NCBI RefSeq assembly: GCF_006715165.1
Contig: NZ_VFMS01000001.1
Location: 1,054,001 to 1,118,000, forward strand
Source of the DNA: Arthrobacter sp. SLBN-122
GTDB lineage: Bacteria; Actinomycetota; Actinomycetes; Actinomycetales; Micrococcaceae
DNA: 64,000 nt
Direction: 5' to 3'
Positions 7,431 through 16,139 of the stretch are shown piece after piece. The notes under the pieces are model-generated. The model worked only from the letters and a program-made list of their open reading frames with translations. It was not told where the DNA came from and made no database searches. Positions within the stretch are counted from its first letter, which is position 1; each line of letters opens with the position of its first letter. Position numbers and translations under genes: made by a program.

Positions 7431-8450
7431 CTACCCCAAAAGCTTGCGGAGAAACACCAGCTGCCGGATCCAGTGGTGCTCCTGGCCGCCTTCGTGGTTG
7501 TTGAACCGGTACACCTCGATCTCCTTCTCCGCCCCGCCTGCGGAGGAAGCGGACATGCCGGAGCCGTAGGCGTTGAAGCTGGCGAAGACGGTGGACGCCG
7601 GGCAGATGTCGTCCATCAGCGCCGCTGAGTACAGTGCGGGTGCGGTGGCGGAGCGCGCCAGGTTCACACCGTCGAAGTAGGCGAGGACGGCAAGCGTGGA
7701 CTCGTAGCTGTCCCTGTGCCGTGCCAGGAACTGGGCGATTTCCGGGTAGGGCCCGCGCGGGGTGATGTCAATGGCGCGGGGGAAGTCCTGGAGGAAGGGG
7801 ACGTCGGGCAGCGCGGCGATGACGCCGTCGAGCCTTCCTGCGGTAAGCCCTGCCGTGGCCACCACCAGCCCGCCGCCCTGGCTGACTCCGGCCAGCACCA
7901 CCTTGGACGAATCCACGTCGGGGTGGGCCTGGGCGGCCTCCACCGCGCGGAAGGCATCCACATAGACCCGGCGGTAGTAATAGTCCTCCCGGCTGGCGAT
8001 GCCCCGGGTCATCAGGCCGGCGTGGGCAACATCGCCGGCAGAGGGGTGGGGGTCCGCCGTGTGCCCCAGCGTGCCGCCGTACCCCTGGCCGCGCGTGTCC
8101 ATGATGAAATGCGCGTACCCGGCCTGCGCCCAGCGTGTGTCCTGGTTGACCAGGCCGCGGCCGCCGGAATAGCCGATGTAGTTCACCACCACCGGAAGCC
8201 GCGCGCCGGCGTCCCGGTGGGCCGGAAGATGCAGCCAGCCTTTAACCGGTGCGCCGCCGAAGCCGGAGAAGGTGACATCAAAGGTGTCGATCACGGTGAG
8301 GTAGTTCTCCACCGGCTCAAAGTGCGCGTCCAGCGGGAAGGCACGCGCCTCCGCAAGGGTGGCATCCCAGAATGCGGCCATGTCCTCGGGCGGAGTGACG
8401 GCCGAGGTGTAGCTGCGAAGCTGGTCAAGGGGCAGGTCGAAGAGGGGCAT
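7431..8450 (-). CDS. Acetylxylan esterase / cephalosporin-C deacetylase family (CE7)
   Basis: A 339-aa cytoplasmic alpha/beta hydrolase that removes acetyl groups from imported oligosaccharides. CE7 features are MPLFDLPLDQLRSY at the start, the RGQG motif in MDTRGQGYGG, the nucleophile elbow GVSQGGG with Ser near residue 188, Asp in LMDDICP, and His in NNHEGGQEHH. No signal peptide is visible. It lies between rhamnulokinase and the symporter in the rhamnose operon. This suggests that acetylated rhamnose-containing oligosaccharides are the substrate, although CE7 enzymes are broad in specificity. Confidence 0.9.
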   Translation of the reverse strand: MPLFDLPLDQLRSYTSAVTPPEDMAAFWDATLAEARAFPLDAHFEPVENYLTVIDTFDVTFSGFGGAPVKGWLHLPAHRDAGARLPVVVNYIGYSGGRGLVNQDTRWAQAGYAHFIMDTRGQGYGGTLGHTADPHPSAGDVAHAGLMTRGIASREDYYYRRVYVDAFRAVEAAQAHPDVDSSKVVLAGVSQGGGLVVATAGLTAGRLDGVIAALPDVPFLQDFPRAIDITPRGPYPEIAQFLARHRDSYESTLAVLAYFDGVNLARSATAPALYSAALMDDICPASTVFASFNAYGSGMSASSAGGAEKEIEVYRFNNHEGGQEHHWIRQLVFLRKLLG

Positions 8451-8504
8451 CGTTGTCCTTCGGCTTTCAGTTGTTCGTAGGCCTCACGGGGAGTTCCTCT
8501 ATTT

Positions 8505-9965
8505 CTAGCGCACGTACCCCTGGTGCGCGGTGATGAGGGGTTCGTACCGGCAAAGGCTGGTTCCGGCGGCCATGATTCCGCGCAGGTCCGGCAGCCCGCC
8601 GGTGGCAGCACCGGCGGCGCGGGCCTGGATGAGCACGTTGCCCAGGGCGGTGGCTTCGACGGGACCGGCCACGACGGGGCGCCCGGTGGCATTGGCGGTG
8701 AGCTGGCAGAGCAGGGTGTTCTGCGAGCCGCCGCCCACCACGTGCACCACGTCCACCTCGCAGTCCGCCAGGCGTTCTGCTGCCGTGATGGTTTTGGCGT
8801 ATGCGGCGGCGAGGCTGTCCATGATGCAGCGGGTGATGGCTGCGGGATCGTTGGGCAGGACGTCACCTGTACGCCGTACCGCCGCCCGGATGCGCTCGGG
8901 CATATTGCCCGGGGCGATGAAGTAGGGATCGTCGGCATTGACCTGGGGACCGCCCGCAGGCAATGCCGCCGCGGCGGCGAGCAGTGCGGCCAGGTCGGGT
9001 TGGAAACCCTCACTGGCCCAGGTCCGCTGGCATTCGCTCAGGAGCCACAGTCCGCCCACATTGCGCAGGTAGCGGATAGTGCCGTCCACGCCCCGTTCAT
9101 TGGTGAAGTTGGCTTCCCTGCTTGCTTCCGTCAGGACCGGATGCTGCAGTTCGAGCCCCACCAGCGACCAGGTGCCGGAGGAGATGTAGGCGAATGCGTC
9201 ATCCCGGGCGGGAACGGCCACGACGGCGGAGGCAGTGTCGTGCGAGCCCACCGCCACCACTGTGGTTTCACGGGGCAGGCCCACGGCTGCGGCGATCTCC
9301 GGCAGGAGGTGTCCGTAGGCTTCCCCGGGCTGGATCAAGGGCGGGAACAGGTCCTTCCGCAGCCCCAGCGCCCTAAAGAACTCGGTGGCCCACTCACCCG
9401 CCACGGCGTCGAACAGTCCTGTGGTGGAGGCGTTGGTGGCCTCGGTCCGGCGCACCCCGGTCAGCAGGAACGCGATCAGGTCCGGGATCAGCAACGCCTT
9501 CAGCCCGTCCAGGTGACGTTCGGTGGCCAGCTGGTAGATGGTGTTGAACTGGAGGAACTGCAGCCCCGTGGTCTGGTACAGGCGCTCTGGTTCCAGTTTT
9601 TTGTGGACAGGGGCAACGGCTGCCCTGCTGCGGTCGTCGCGGTAGCTGTATGGCTGTGCCACCAGCTTCCCCGATGCATCCACCAGGCCATAATCCACTG
9701 CCCAGGTGTCAATGCCGATGCTGGCGATCGTCTCACCCTGCACGGCCGCCACTGTGGCCGCAGCGCGGAGGCCGGCCAGGACCTCCGCGAACAGGGCGTC
9801 GAAGTCCCAGCGGAGGCCGCCGTCGAGCTCCACCACGCCGTTGGGGAAGCGGTGCACTGTCTCCAGCGACACCCCGGCCCCGGATACGCGGCCCAGCATC
9901 ACGCGCCCGGAGGAGGCACCAATGTCGACGGCGGCAAACACGCCGGGGGCAGGAACTGTGCTCAT
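8505..9965 (-). CDS. rhaB: Rhamnulokinase
   Basis: Phosphorylates L-rhamnulose to L-rhamnulose-1-phosphate. It is a 486-aa FGGY-family kinase with the N-terminal phosphate loop VFAAVDIGASSGRVMLG, IGIDTWAVDYGL, VAVGSHDTASAVVAVPA, YISSGTWSLVGLE, and the C-terminal ATP motif VHVVGGGSQNTLLCQLTANATGR (quoted pieces are separate segments). The ATG at 9965 overlaps the stop of the preceding aldolase gene as ATGA, which decides the start; the frame is open upstream only as a shadow of that gene. Translational coupling with the aldolase is likely. Confidence 0.95.
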   Translation of the reverse strand: MSTVPAPGVFAAVDIGASSGRVMLGRVSGAGVSLETVHRFPNGVVELDGGLRWDFDALFAEVLAGLRAAATVAAVQGETIASIGIDTWAVDYGLVDASGKLVAQPYSYRDDRSRAAVAPVHKKLEPERLYQTTGLQFLQFNTIYQLATERHLDGLKALLIPDLIAFLLTGVRRTEATNASTTGLFDAVAGEWATEFFRALGLRKDLFPPLIQPGEAYGHLLPEIAAAVGLPRETTVVAVGSHDTASAVVAVPARDDAFAYISSGTWSLVGLELQHPVLTEASREANFTNERGVDGTIRYLRNVGGLWLLSECQRTWASEGFQPDLAALLAAAAALPAGGPQVNADDPYFIAPGNMPERIRAAVRRTGDVLPNDPAAITRCIMDSLAAAYAKTITAAERLADCEVDVVHVVGGGSQNTLLCQLTANATGRPVVAGPVEATALGNVLIQARAAGAATGGLPDLRGIMAAGTSLCRYEPLITAHQGYVR

Positions 9966-11998
9966 CGCAGGAAGGCTGCGGCCACTCCGGCGTCCACGGG
10001 GATGTGCAGGCCGGTGGTGTGGGACAGTTCGTTGCTGGTGAGGACGGCGGCGGCGTTGGCCACATGCTCGGGCAGGACTTCGCGCTTGAGCAGGGTGCGC
10101 TGGGCGTAGTACTCGCCCAGTTTCTCCTCGTCCACGCCGTACACGGCGGCGCGCTTGGCGCCCCAACCGCCGGCGAAGATGCCGGAACCGCGGACCACGC
10201 CGTCGGGGTTGATGCCGTTGACGCGGATGCCGTGCTCGCCCAATTCCGCGGCGAGCAGGCGGACCTGGTGGGCCTGGTCCGCCTTGGTGGCGGAGTAGGC
10301 GATGTTGTTGGGGCCGGCGAACACGGAGTTCTTGGAGGAGATGTAGATGATGTCCCCGCCCAGGCCCTGCGCGATCATCACCTTCGCCGCGGCCTTGGCC
10401 ACCAGGAAGGAGCCCTTGGCCATGACGTTGTGCTGCAGGTCCCAGTCCTTCCCGGTGGTTTCCAGCAGCGGCTTGGAGATGGAGAGGCCGGCGTTGTTGA
10501 CCACCAGGTCCACGCCGCCGAACGCCAGCACGGCGGCGTCGATCGCGGCGGCAACCTGGGCCTCGTCCGTCACGTCGGCCTGGATGCCGATGGCGACGTC
10601 CGGGCCGCCCAGCTCCTCGGCGACCTTTTCCGCGTTCTCGAGGTTCAGGTCCGCGATGACCACGCAGGCGCCTTCCGCGGCGAGGCGGGTGGCGATGGCC
10701 TTGCCGATGCCGGAGGCCGCGCCGGTGACCAGGGCGATGCGGGTGGCATGGGACTTGGGCTTGGGCATCCGGGCCAGCTTGGCTTCCTCCAGCGCCCAGT
10801 ACTCGATCCGGAACTTCTCGGATTCCTCGATCGGGGCATAGGTGGAGATGGCCTCGGCGCCGCGCATCACGTTGATGGCGTTGATGTAGAACTCGCCCGC
10901 AACGCGGGCGGTCTGCTTGTTGGCGCCGAAGGAGAACATGCCCACGCCGGGCACCAGCACGATGGCCGGGTCCGCGCCGCGGAGGGCCGGGCTGTCCTGG
11001 TCTGCATGGCGGTCGTAGTAGGCCTGGTAGTCCTCGCGGTAGTCCGCGTGCAGCTCGTGCAGCCGTGCGATCGAGTCCTCGACCGACGCGTCAGCAGGCA
11101 GGTCCAGGATCAGCGGCTTGACCTTGGTGCGCAGGAAGTGGTCCGGGCAGGAGGTGCCCAGGGCGCCCAGGCGCGGGTGCTCGGCAGCTTCGAGGAAGTC
11201 CAGGACGACGGCGTCATCGCTGAAGTGCCCCAGCTGCGGCTTGTCCGCGGAGGCCAGGCCGCGGATCACGGGTGCCAGGGCTGCGGCCTTGGCACGGCGC
11301 TCGGTCTCCGGCAGTGCGGCGTAGCCCGGCAGCCTGGAACCGAAGGGCTCGGCCTTGCCGTTGTCCGCAATGTACTTCTCGGCCTGCTCAATGATCCACA
11401 GCGAATTCTGCTCGGCTTCTTCACTGGTGGCACCCCAGGCGGTGATGCCGTGTCCGCCCAGGATAGTGCCGATGGCCTGCGGGTTCGCCTCCTTGATCGC
11501 GGCGATGTCCAATCCCAGCTGGAAGCCGGGGCGGCGCCAGGGAACCCAGACCACCTTGTTGCCGAAGATCTTGGTGGTCAGCGCTTCGCCGTCCTCAGCG
11601 GTGGCAATGGCGATGCCGGAGTCCGGGTGCAGGTGGTCCACGTGCGCGGCGTCCACCAGGCCGTGCATGGCCGTGTCGATCGAGGGGGCTGCGCCACCCT
11701 TGCCGTGCAGGCAGTAATCGAACGCGGCCACCATCTCGTCTTCACGTTCAACGCCCGGGTAGACGTTCTTCAGCGCGTTCAGGCGGTCCAGGCGCAGCAC
11801 CGCCAGGTTCTCTGCCTTCAGCGTGCCCAGGTCCCCGCCGGAACCCTTGACCCAGAGCAGCTGAACGTCCTCACCTGTGACAGGGTCCTTTTCCGTGCCC
11901 TTGGCGGAGGTGTTGCCGCCGGCGAAGTTGGTGTTCCGCTTGTCCGCACCCAGGCGGTTGGAACGGGAAATCAGGTCTTCAACAGTCTTGTTGGTCAT
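9962..11998 (-). CDS. rhaEW: Bifunctional L-rhamnulose-1-phosphate aldolase / lactaldehyde dehydrogenase
   Basis: A 678-aa fusion. The N-terminal half, about residues 1-400, is a class II aldolase/adducin domain with zinc-binding His residues (HVDHLHPDSG, LGGHGITAW). The C-terminal half is a short-chain dehydrogenase with TGAASGIGKAIA, the NNAG motif, and catalytic Ser and YSATK (ISSKNSVFAGPNNIAYSATKAD). It splits rhamnulose-1-phosphate into DHAP and L-lactaldehyde and then oxidises the lactaldehyde. Such fusions are known from Bacillus (RhaEW) and many Actinobacteria. It starts 6 bp after the isomerase stop without a strong ribosome binding site, so it probably depends on reinitiation. Confidence 0.93.
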   Translation of the reverse strand: MTNKTVEDLISRSNRLGADKRNTNFAGGNTSAKGTEKDPVTGEDVQLLWVKGSGGDLGTLKAENLAVLRLDRLNALKNVYPGVEREDEMVAAFDYCLHGKGGAAPSIDTAMHGLVDAAHVDHLHPDSGIAIATAEDGEALTTKIFGNKVVWVPWRRPGFQLGLDIAAIKEANPQAIGTILGGHGITAWGATSEEAEQNSLWIIEQAEKYIADNGKAEPFGSRLPGYAALPETERRAKAAALAPVIRGLASADKPQLGHFSDDAVVLDFLEAAEHPRLGALGTSCPDHFLRTKVKPLILDLPADASVEDSIARLHELHADYREDYQAYYDRHADQDSPALRGADPAIVLVPGVGMFSFGANKQTARVAGEFYINAINVMRGAEAISTYAPIEESEKFRIEYWALEEAKLARMPKPKSHATRIALVTGAASGIGKAIATRLAAEGACVVIADLNLENAEKVAEELGGPDVAIGIQADVTDEAQVAAAIDAAVLAFGGVDLVVNNAGLSISKPLLETTGKDWDLQHNVMAKGSFLVAKAAAKVMIAQGLGGDIIYISSKNSVFAGPNNIAYSATKADQAHQVRLLAAELGEHGIRVNGINPDGVVRGSGIFAGGWGAKRAAVYGVDEEKLGEYYAQRTLLKREVLPEHVANAAAVLTSNELSHTTGLHIPVDAGVAAAFLR

Positions 11999-12004
11999 AA
12001 CTAA

Positions 12005-13171
12005 TCAGGCGCCCCATCCGGCTTGCTGGCCGCCCACGCGGTCCTCGTTGATCTTCTTCTGGTAACCGCTGGCCTTGAAGGCGGCCAGCGGGTCCGCGGG
12101 CAGGCCGCGGGATTCACGCCACTCGGCCAGGATGGGCCGGACGTCGGTGTAGAAGGCATCGTTGAAGATGCCGTTGGCTGCCAGGACATCCCCGGCGCGC
12201 TGGGCCTCGCCCAAGGCTGCGGTGTCCACCAGCAAAGCCCGGGCGGTCATTTCCTGGACGTTCAGGACGGAGCGGATCTGGCCCGGGATCTTCTCTTCCA
12301 GGTTGTGGCACTGGTCCAGCATGAGGGCCACGCCGGAATCCTTGCCGAAGCCGCCGCCGCGGATGACCTCGTGCATAATGCGGAAGAGCTGGAACGGGTC
12401 GGCCGCACCCACAATGAGGTCGTCGTCGGCGTAGAAGCGCGAGTTGAAATCGAAGGAACCCAACTTGCCCAGGCGCAGCAGCTGCATCACGATGAACTCG
12501 ATGTTGGTGCCCGGGGCGTGGTGGCCGGTGTCCAGGCAGACGAACGCCTTCTCGCCCAGCGCGAGGGTCTGGGCGTAGGAGGTGCCCCAGTCCGGAACAT
12601 CGGTGTGGTAGAAAGCCGGCTCGAAGAACTTGTATTCGAGCACCAGGCGCTGTTCGTCGCCCAGGGCGGCATAGATCTCCCGCAGGGACTCGGCCAGGCG
12701 GTCCTGGCGGCCGCGCATGTCATCCTGGCCCGGGTAATTGGTGCCGTCCGCCAGCCAGATCTTCAAGTCCTTCGAGCCGGTCGCATGCATGATGTCAATG
12801 CAGTCCAGGTGGTGGTCGATGGCGCGGCGGCGCACGGCCTCGTTCGAGGACGTCAGTGAGCCAAACTTGTACTCGTCATCCTGGAAGGTGTTGGAGTTGA
12901 TGGTGCCCAGGCCCACGCCCAGGCCGGCCGCGTACTCCTTCAGTGCGGCGTAGTCGTCCACCTTGTCCCACGGAATATGCAGGGCCACGGTAGGGGCCAG
13001 TCCGGTCAGTTCGTGGACCTTGGCGGCGTCCGCCAGCTTTTCCTGCACGGTCCGCGGCGTCCCGGGTGTGCCAAACACCTTGAACCGGGTGCCTGAATTT
13101 CCATAGGCCCACGAGGGGACCTCGATGGCAAGCTCCCCGAGCCTGCCCAGCGCCGTTGCTACGTCATTCAT
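12005..13171 (-). CDS. rhaI: L-rhamnose isomerase
   Basis: Converts L-rhamnose to L-rhamnulose. The 388-aa TIM-barrel protein resembles the Pseudomonas stutzeri-type RhaI rather than E. coli RhaA. Recognisable segments are VEVPSWAYGNSGTRF-like (IEVPSWAYGNSGTRF), VALHIPWDKVDDY, LEYKFFEPAFYHTDVPDWG with metal-binding Glu, CLDTGHHAPGTNIEFIVM, and FDFNSRFYADDDLIVGAADPFQLF. The true start is the ATG at 13171, after a GGAAAGAA stretch; the frame is open further upstream but that sequence is a shadow. It is the second gene of the operon, 88 bp after the mutarotase. Confidence 0.93.
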   Translation of the reverse strand: MNDVATALGRLGELAIEVPSWAYGNSGTRFKVFGTPGTPRTVQEKLADAAKVHELTGLAPTVALHIPWDKVDDYAALKEYAAGLGVGLGTINSNTFQDDEYKFGSLTSSNEAVRRRAIDHHLDCIDIMHATGSKDLKIWLADGTNYPGQDDMRGRQDRLAESLREIYAALGDEQRLVLEYKFFEPAFYHTDVPDWGTSYAQTLALGEKAFVCLDTGHHAPGTNIEFIVMQLLRLGKLGSFDFNSRFYADDDLIVGAADPFQLFRIMHEVIRGGGFGKDSGVALMLDQCHNLEEKIPGQIRSVLNVQEMTARALLVDTAALGEAQRAGDVLAANGIFNDAFYTDVRPILAEWRESRGLPADPLAAFKASGYQKKINEDRVGGQQAGWGA

Positions 13172-13259
13172 GATGGTTCTTTCCGGTGTTTGATGATCAG
13201 TCTGATGCGTTGTGGTGGTTGCCCCGCTGCTGGAGCCGTGCCGGTCGTGTCTGGCTATA

Positions 13260-13604
13260 TCAGCCCGCGGAGGACTGTGCTGCCAATTGGCTGTCGAGGT
13301 TGAAGACTTCTTCCAGGACCTGGAACCCTTCGTCGGGCGCCTGGCCGGAGTCTTCAAAGAGGGTTGCCATCTCCGCCTGCCAGCGGGCGTTGACGTCCGT
13401 GAGGGCCATGCGGGCACGGACGGCATCGAAGTCGTCGCACTCCACGTAGCCCACCAGGAGCCCGTCCCCGGCAAGGAAGAGGGAGTAGTTGTGCCAGCCT
13501 GCCTCCTCGAGGGCGTGCAGCATTTCCGGCCACACCGCTGCATGCCGGCGGCGGTATTCGTCGATCAGCGCCGGCTGGATGGAGGAACGGAAACACACCC
13601 TCAT
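13260..13604 (-). CDS. rhaM: L-rhamnose mutarotase
   Basis: A 114-aa dimeric ferredoxin-like protein that interconverts alpha- and beta-L-rhamnose. The family signature MRVCFRSSIQPALIDEYRRR, then HAAVWPEMLHALEEAGWHNY, includes the catalytic His and the Tyr/Trp residues. The last quarter (LEEVFNLDSQLAAQ) is usual for RhaM. ATG 13604 has AAGGGA upstream; an in-frame start 18 codons earlier is less likely because it runs over the operator. It is the first gene of the rhamnose operon, behind a strong promoter with an overlapping operator. Confidence 0.93.
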   Translation of the reverse strand: MRVCFRSSIQPALIDEYRRRHAAVWPEMLHALEEAGWHNYSLFLAGDGLLVGYVECDDFDAVRARMALTDVNARWQAEMATLFEDSGQAPDEGFQVLEEVFNLDSQLAAQSSAG

Positions 13605-13630
13605 CGGGAATCCCTTCAATTTCGAAATGT

Positions 13631-13659
13631 TTTGAATCGTTTCATTGGTACGATTCAAA
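13631..13659. promoter_or_regulatory. Operator between rhaM and its LacI regulator gene
   Basis: TTTGAATCGT (13631-13640) and ACGATTCAAA (13650-13659) form a perfect 10-bp inverted repeat with a 9-bp spacer. Within it, TGAATCGTTTCA (13633-13644) resembles a classic LacI-family site with one deviation from a TGAAACGTTTCA palindrome. It abuts the rhaM -10 element, so binding would block transcription. Confidence 0.75.
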
Positions 13660-13686
13660 GTACTCTTGGACTTGAGCAGGTGTCAA
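13657..13686 (-). promoter_or_regulatory. rhaM operon promoter
   Basis: On the minus strand a perfect -35 TTGACA (13686-13681), an 18-bp spacer and -10 TACTTT (13662-13657) lie directly upstream of the operator. The predicted transcription start falls inside the inverted repeat. Confidence 0.65.
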
Positions 13687-13755
13687 GCAATAACAAAAAA
13701 CTTTTGATCTCCCGCGTGGAACCTACGGCAGCGGGCATATGAGCACGGAGAATCG

Positions 13756-14778
13756 ATGAACCGCACAGCCAGTATCAAGGACGTGGCCAACCACGCAAGC
13801 GTGGCCGTGGGAACCGTATCCAACGTCCTGAACTATCCGGACCGGGTCTCGGATCGGACTAAGGAACGGGTGCTGCGCGCCATCGATGAACTGGGCTTTG
13901 TGCGCAATGACGCCGCCCGGCAACTTCGGGTGGGCCACAGCCGCACCATCGGGCTCATTGTCCTGGACGTCGGCAACCCCTTCTTCACCTCCGTGGTCCG
14001 CGCCGCCGAGGACGCCGCGGCACTGCAGGGCAGCGCCGTCCTGCTGGGCGACAGCGGCCACAATGCCAGCCGGGAGGCCAACTACATCGACCTCTTCCAG
14101 GAGCAGCGCGTCCAGGGCCTGCTGATTTCGCCGGTTGGTGACATCACGGACCGGCTGGACCTCCTCCGCGAGCGCGGAGTGCCCACGGTGCTGGTGGACC
14201 GACTGGCTGACGAGTCCAAATTCAGTTCCGTGGCGGTGGATGACGACGCCGGGGGGTACCTGGCCGCCCGGCACCTGCTGGACACCGGGCGCCGCCGGCT
14301 CGCCTTTGTTGGCGGCTCCACCTCCATCCGGCAAGTGGCGGACCGTCTCCAGGGGGCCCGGCGCGCCGTGGAGGAAGAGCCGGACGCCGCCCTCGAGGTG
14401 CTGGACGCGGAGGGGCAGACGGTCCTGGCGGGCCGCAGTGTGGGTGACATGCTGGTGGAGCGGGGCCGGGCCGGGTTGCCGGACGGAATTTTTTGCGCCA
14501 ACGACCTCCTGGCCCTGGGCGTCATGCAGTCGCTCACCATGACCCACACATTCCGGATCCCCGAGGACGTGGCCCTGATCGGATATGACGACATCGATTT
14601 TGCAGTGTCGGCCGTGGTTCCCCTGTCCTCCATCCGCCAGCCCACCGCACTGCTGGGCCGGACGGCCATCGAGCTGCTGTCCGAGGAAGTGGAGTCCCAG
14701 AACCCCACCCACCGCTCAGTGGTGTTCACACCGGAGCTGGTAGTCCGGCAGAGCACGGCCACACCCCCTGCCGGCTGA
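13756..14778 (+). CDS. LacI-family regulator of the rhamnose region
   Basis: A 340-aa repressor. The N-terminal HTH is SIKDVANHASVAVGTVSNVLN, followed by the hinge RVSDRTKERVLRAIDELGFVRN, and then a periplasmic-binding-protein-like sensor (TIGLIVLDVGNPFFTSVVRA ... GYDDIDFAVSAVVPLSSIRQ). It is divergent from rhaM across 150 bp containing an inverted repeat. That context makes rhamnose or a rhamnose metabolite the likely ligand. Similar 12-bp sites at 20968, 21806 and 31622 suggest it also controls the ABC, GH78 and GH42 promoters. No gene symbol is given because the ligand is inferred. Confidence 0.9.
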   Translation: MNRTASIKDVANHASVAVGTVSNVLNYPDRVSDRTKERVLRAIDELGFVRNDAARQLRVGHSRTIGLIVLDVGNPFFTSVVRAAEDAAALQGSAVLLGDSGHNASREANYIDLFQEQRVQGLLISPVGDITDRLDLLRERGVPTVLVDRLADESKFSSVAVDDDAGGYLAARHLLDTGRRRLAFVGGSTSIRQVADRLQGARRAVEEEPDAALEVLDAEGQTVLAGRSVGDMLVERGRAGLPDGIFCANDLLALGVMQSLTMTHTFRIPEDVALIGYDDIDFAVSAVVPLSSIRQPTALLGRTAIELLSEEVESQNPTHRSVVFTPELVVRQSTATPPAG

Positions 14779-14785
14779 CCCTTCC

Positions 14786-14805
14786 GGCAGGGTTATTTCC
14801 CTGCC
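14786..14805. terminator. Hairpin between the LacI gene and the convergent STAS-like gene
   Basis: GGCAGGG and CCCTGCC pair across a TTATTT loop. The stem overlaps the stop of the minus-strand gene. It is short (7 bp) but sits where a shared terminator is expected. Confidence 0.45.
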
Positions 14806-15170
14806 TGCTGCAGCCACTTCATGGACTCGGCGCGGGAGGTGAAGAAGCGGGTAGGGCAGGGCGGAATGTGGACGCCCAGGAAGAAGTTCGCGATGATCCG
14901 GTCCACCGGGCTTGAGCCCAGCAGTGCGATGCGGTTGGCCGCACAGGGGATGGAGAACACGGAACGCGCCTGGATGCTCACATTCTCAGTAGTGGCCATG
15001 TCCACCAGCATGGGATAGCTGTCGTCGCCGGCTATCCGGTTGACTGTCGCCATCGCGGCCTGCGCATCTTCGACTTCTATCCGGACGCTGGGTTCCCAAA
15101 TAAGGTGAATGACGCCGTCTGCACGCAATTCCACCGTGCCCTTGCCGCCGTCGACCGTTATGGGCTCCAT
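14793..15170 (-). CDS. Small protein of the DUF7793/STAS-like type
   Basis: A 125-aa soluble protein with alternating strands and helices (ELRADGVIHLIWEPSVRIEV, PMLVDMATTENVSIQARSVF) and a conserved-looking C-terminus (RIIANFFLGVHIPPCPTRFF then TSRAESMKWLQQ). The pattern resembles the STAS/SpoIIAA-like proteins common in Arthrobacter, sometimes labelled DUF7793. No catalytic residue is evident and the function is unknown. ATG 15170 is chosen because GGAGGGAGG lies nine bases upstream; an in-frame ATG 14 codons earlier lacks a comparable site. It is transcribed toward the LacI gene and is divergent from the secreted protein gene. Confidence 0.65.
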   Translation of the reverse strand: MEPITVDGGKGTVELRADGVIHLIWEPSVRIEVEDAQAAMATVNRIAGDDSYPMLVDMATTENVSIQARSVFSIPCAANRIALLGSSPVDRIIANFFLGVHIPPCPTRFFTSRAESMKWLQQAGK

Positions 15171-15488
15171 GACCCCGCCTCCCTCCAGTGGGCAGTTCCT
15201 GAACCCCTCCATCTTGCCCCAGCATGGCCAGTCCGGGGCGCACGCCGCTCCCCCACAACCAGGCGTACCCCAAGGCCGGCTTGACTAGTCAGCATGCTTA
15301 CTATTAGGTTGGTCGACGTGCCCGTGGCCTGGATCACCAGCTCAAGGCCACGTGTCGCGGCCCGCGAGGGCTGCATATGAAAGTGAAAACTGCATTTGAA
15401 ATAAACAGTTCCGCCGGGGTTCTCCATGGGGGCGGAGCCTCGGAGGATTCAGTGCGCCGCAACCCGGCGCTGAAAGGATTTACCGAAA
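15171..15488. promoter_or_regulatory. Divergent intergenic region with AGCATGCT palindrome
   Basis: This 318-bp gap has no convincing ORF. It contains an imperfect 16-bp palindrome, AGTCAGCATGCTTACT (15287-15302), flanked by TTGACT (15281) and TATTAG (15302), which could be a promoter but with only 15 bp spacing. The gap must hold the promoters for the STAS-like gene and the secreted-protein gene. Confidence 0.35.
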
Positions 15489-16052
15489 ATGCGTACCAAG
15501 GTCTCAGCTTCAGTAACCGCCCTTGCCCTCTCCGGCGCCATGCTCTTTGGCATGGCAGGCCCGGCGACGGCCGCGGCACCCGCGGCTCCTTCTGCCGCCT
15601 CCCAGTCGTCACAGGTTGCCAACGTGACGGGGACCATCAACCAGACCATCGACGGCGTAGGCAGCTTCGCCGGCTCGTTCACACCGTCCAACTTCAGCAC
15701 TAAGGACGGCCAGCTCATGGTCACCGGTTTGCTGCAGGGCACCTTCACCGACCTTGCCGGGGCTACTCATTCCGTCGACCAGACAGTCACCACAACCGCT
15801 GCTGCTGCACCCACCACCATGGCCGGCGGCGGCGGGGCTGGCTGCGATGTCCTGAACCTGGTTCTCGGTCCCCTGCATCTGGACCTTTTGGGCCTCAAGG
15901 TCGACTTGAAGCAGGTGGTCCTGGATATCACCGCCCAGACCGGAGCGGGCAATCTGGTGGGCAACCTCCTGTGCGCCATCACCGGCCTCCTGGATGGCGG
16001 AAACGGCCTGAGTGGCCTGGCCAACCTGCTCAACCGCGTCCTGGGACTGTAG
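15489..16052 (+). CDS. Secreted protein of unknown function
   Basis: A 187-aa protein with a clear Sec signal peptide: MRTKVSASVTALALSGAMLF then GMAGPATAAAPA, with cleavage likely after ATAA or ATAAAPA. The mature part has a Thr/Ser-rich first half (VTGTINQTIDGVGSFAGSF) and a Leu-rich amphipathic second half (LVLGPLHLDLLGLKVDLKQV) with two Cys residues (GCDVLNL, LLCAITG) that could form a disulfide. I recognise no characterised domain. GAAAGGA precedes the ATG and a strong terminator follows. It is a single-gene unit between the rhamnose and rhamnogalacturonan blocks. Confidence 0.75.
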   Translation: MRTKVSASVTALALSGAMLFGMAGPATAAAPAAPSAASQSSQVANVTGTINQTIDGVGSFAGSFTPSNFSTKDGQLMVTGLLQGTFTDLAGATHSVDQTVTTTAAAAPTTMAGGGGAGCDVLNLVLGPLHLDLLGLKVDLKQVVLDITAQTGAGNLVGNLLCAITGLLDGGNGLSGLANLLNRVLGL

Positions 16053-16087
16053 TTTCCCCAGCGCTTCAACAACCGAGTATTGACAAG

Positions 16088-16118
16088 AGCGGGCGGCCCT
16101 TCAAGGCCGCCCGCTTTT
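16088..16118 (+). terminator. Rho-independent terminator of the secreted protein gene
   Basis: GCGGGCGGCC (16089-16098) pairs with GGCCGCCCGC (16105-16114) across a 6-nt loop and is followed by TTTT. This is a canonical intrinsic terminator on the + strand. Confidence 0.85.
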
Positions 16119-16139
16119 GCTCCTCTGAAGGTTCTACCC

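Noticed and set aside
9966..10166. 67-codon N-terminal extension of rhamnulokinase
   Set aside because: The extension overlaps the aldolase gene in another frame and is Arg/Pro-rich; the ATGA overlap at 9965 gives a normal family N-terminus.
9650..12004. 784-codon open frame on the + strand
   Set aside because: It is antisense to the rhaEW fusion and rhaB, with low-complexity Gly/Val/Gln/His content and no motif.
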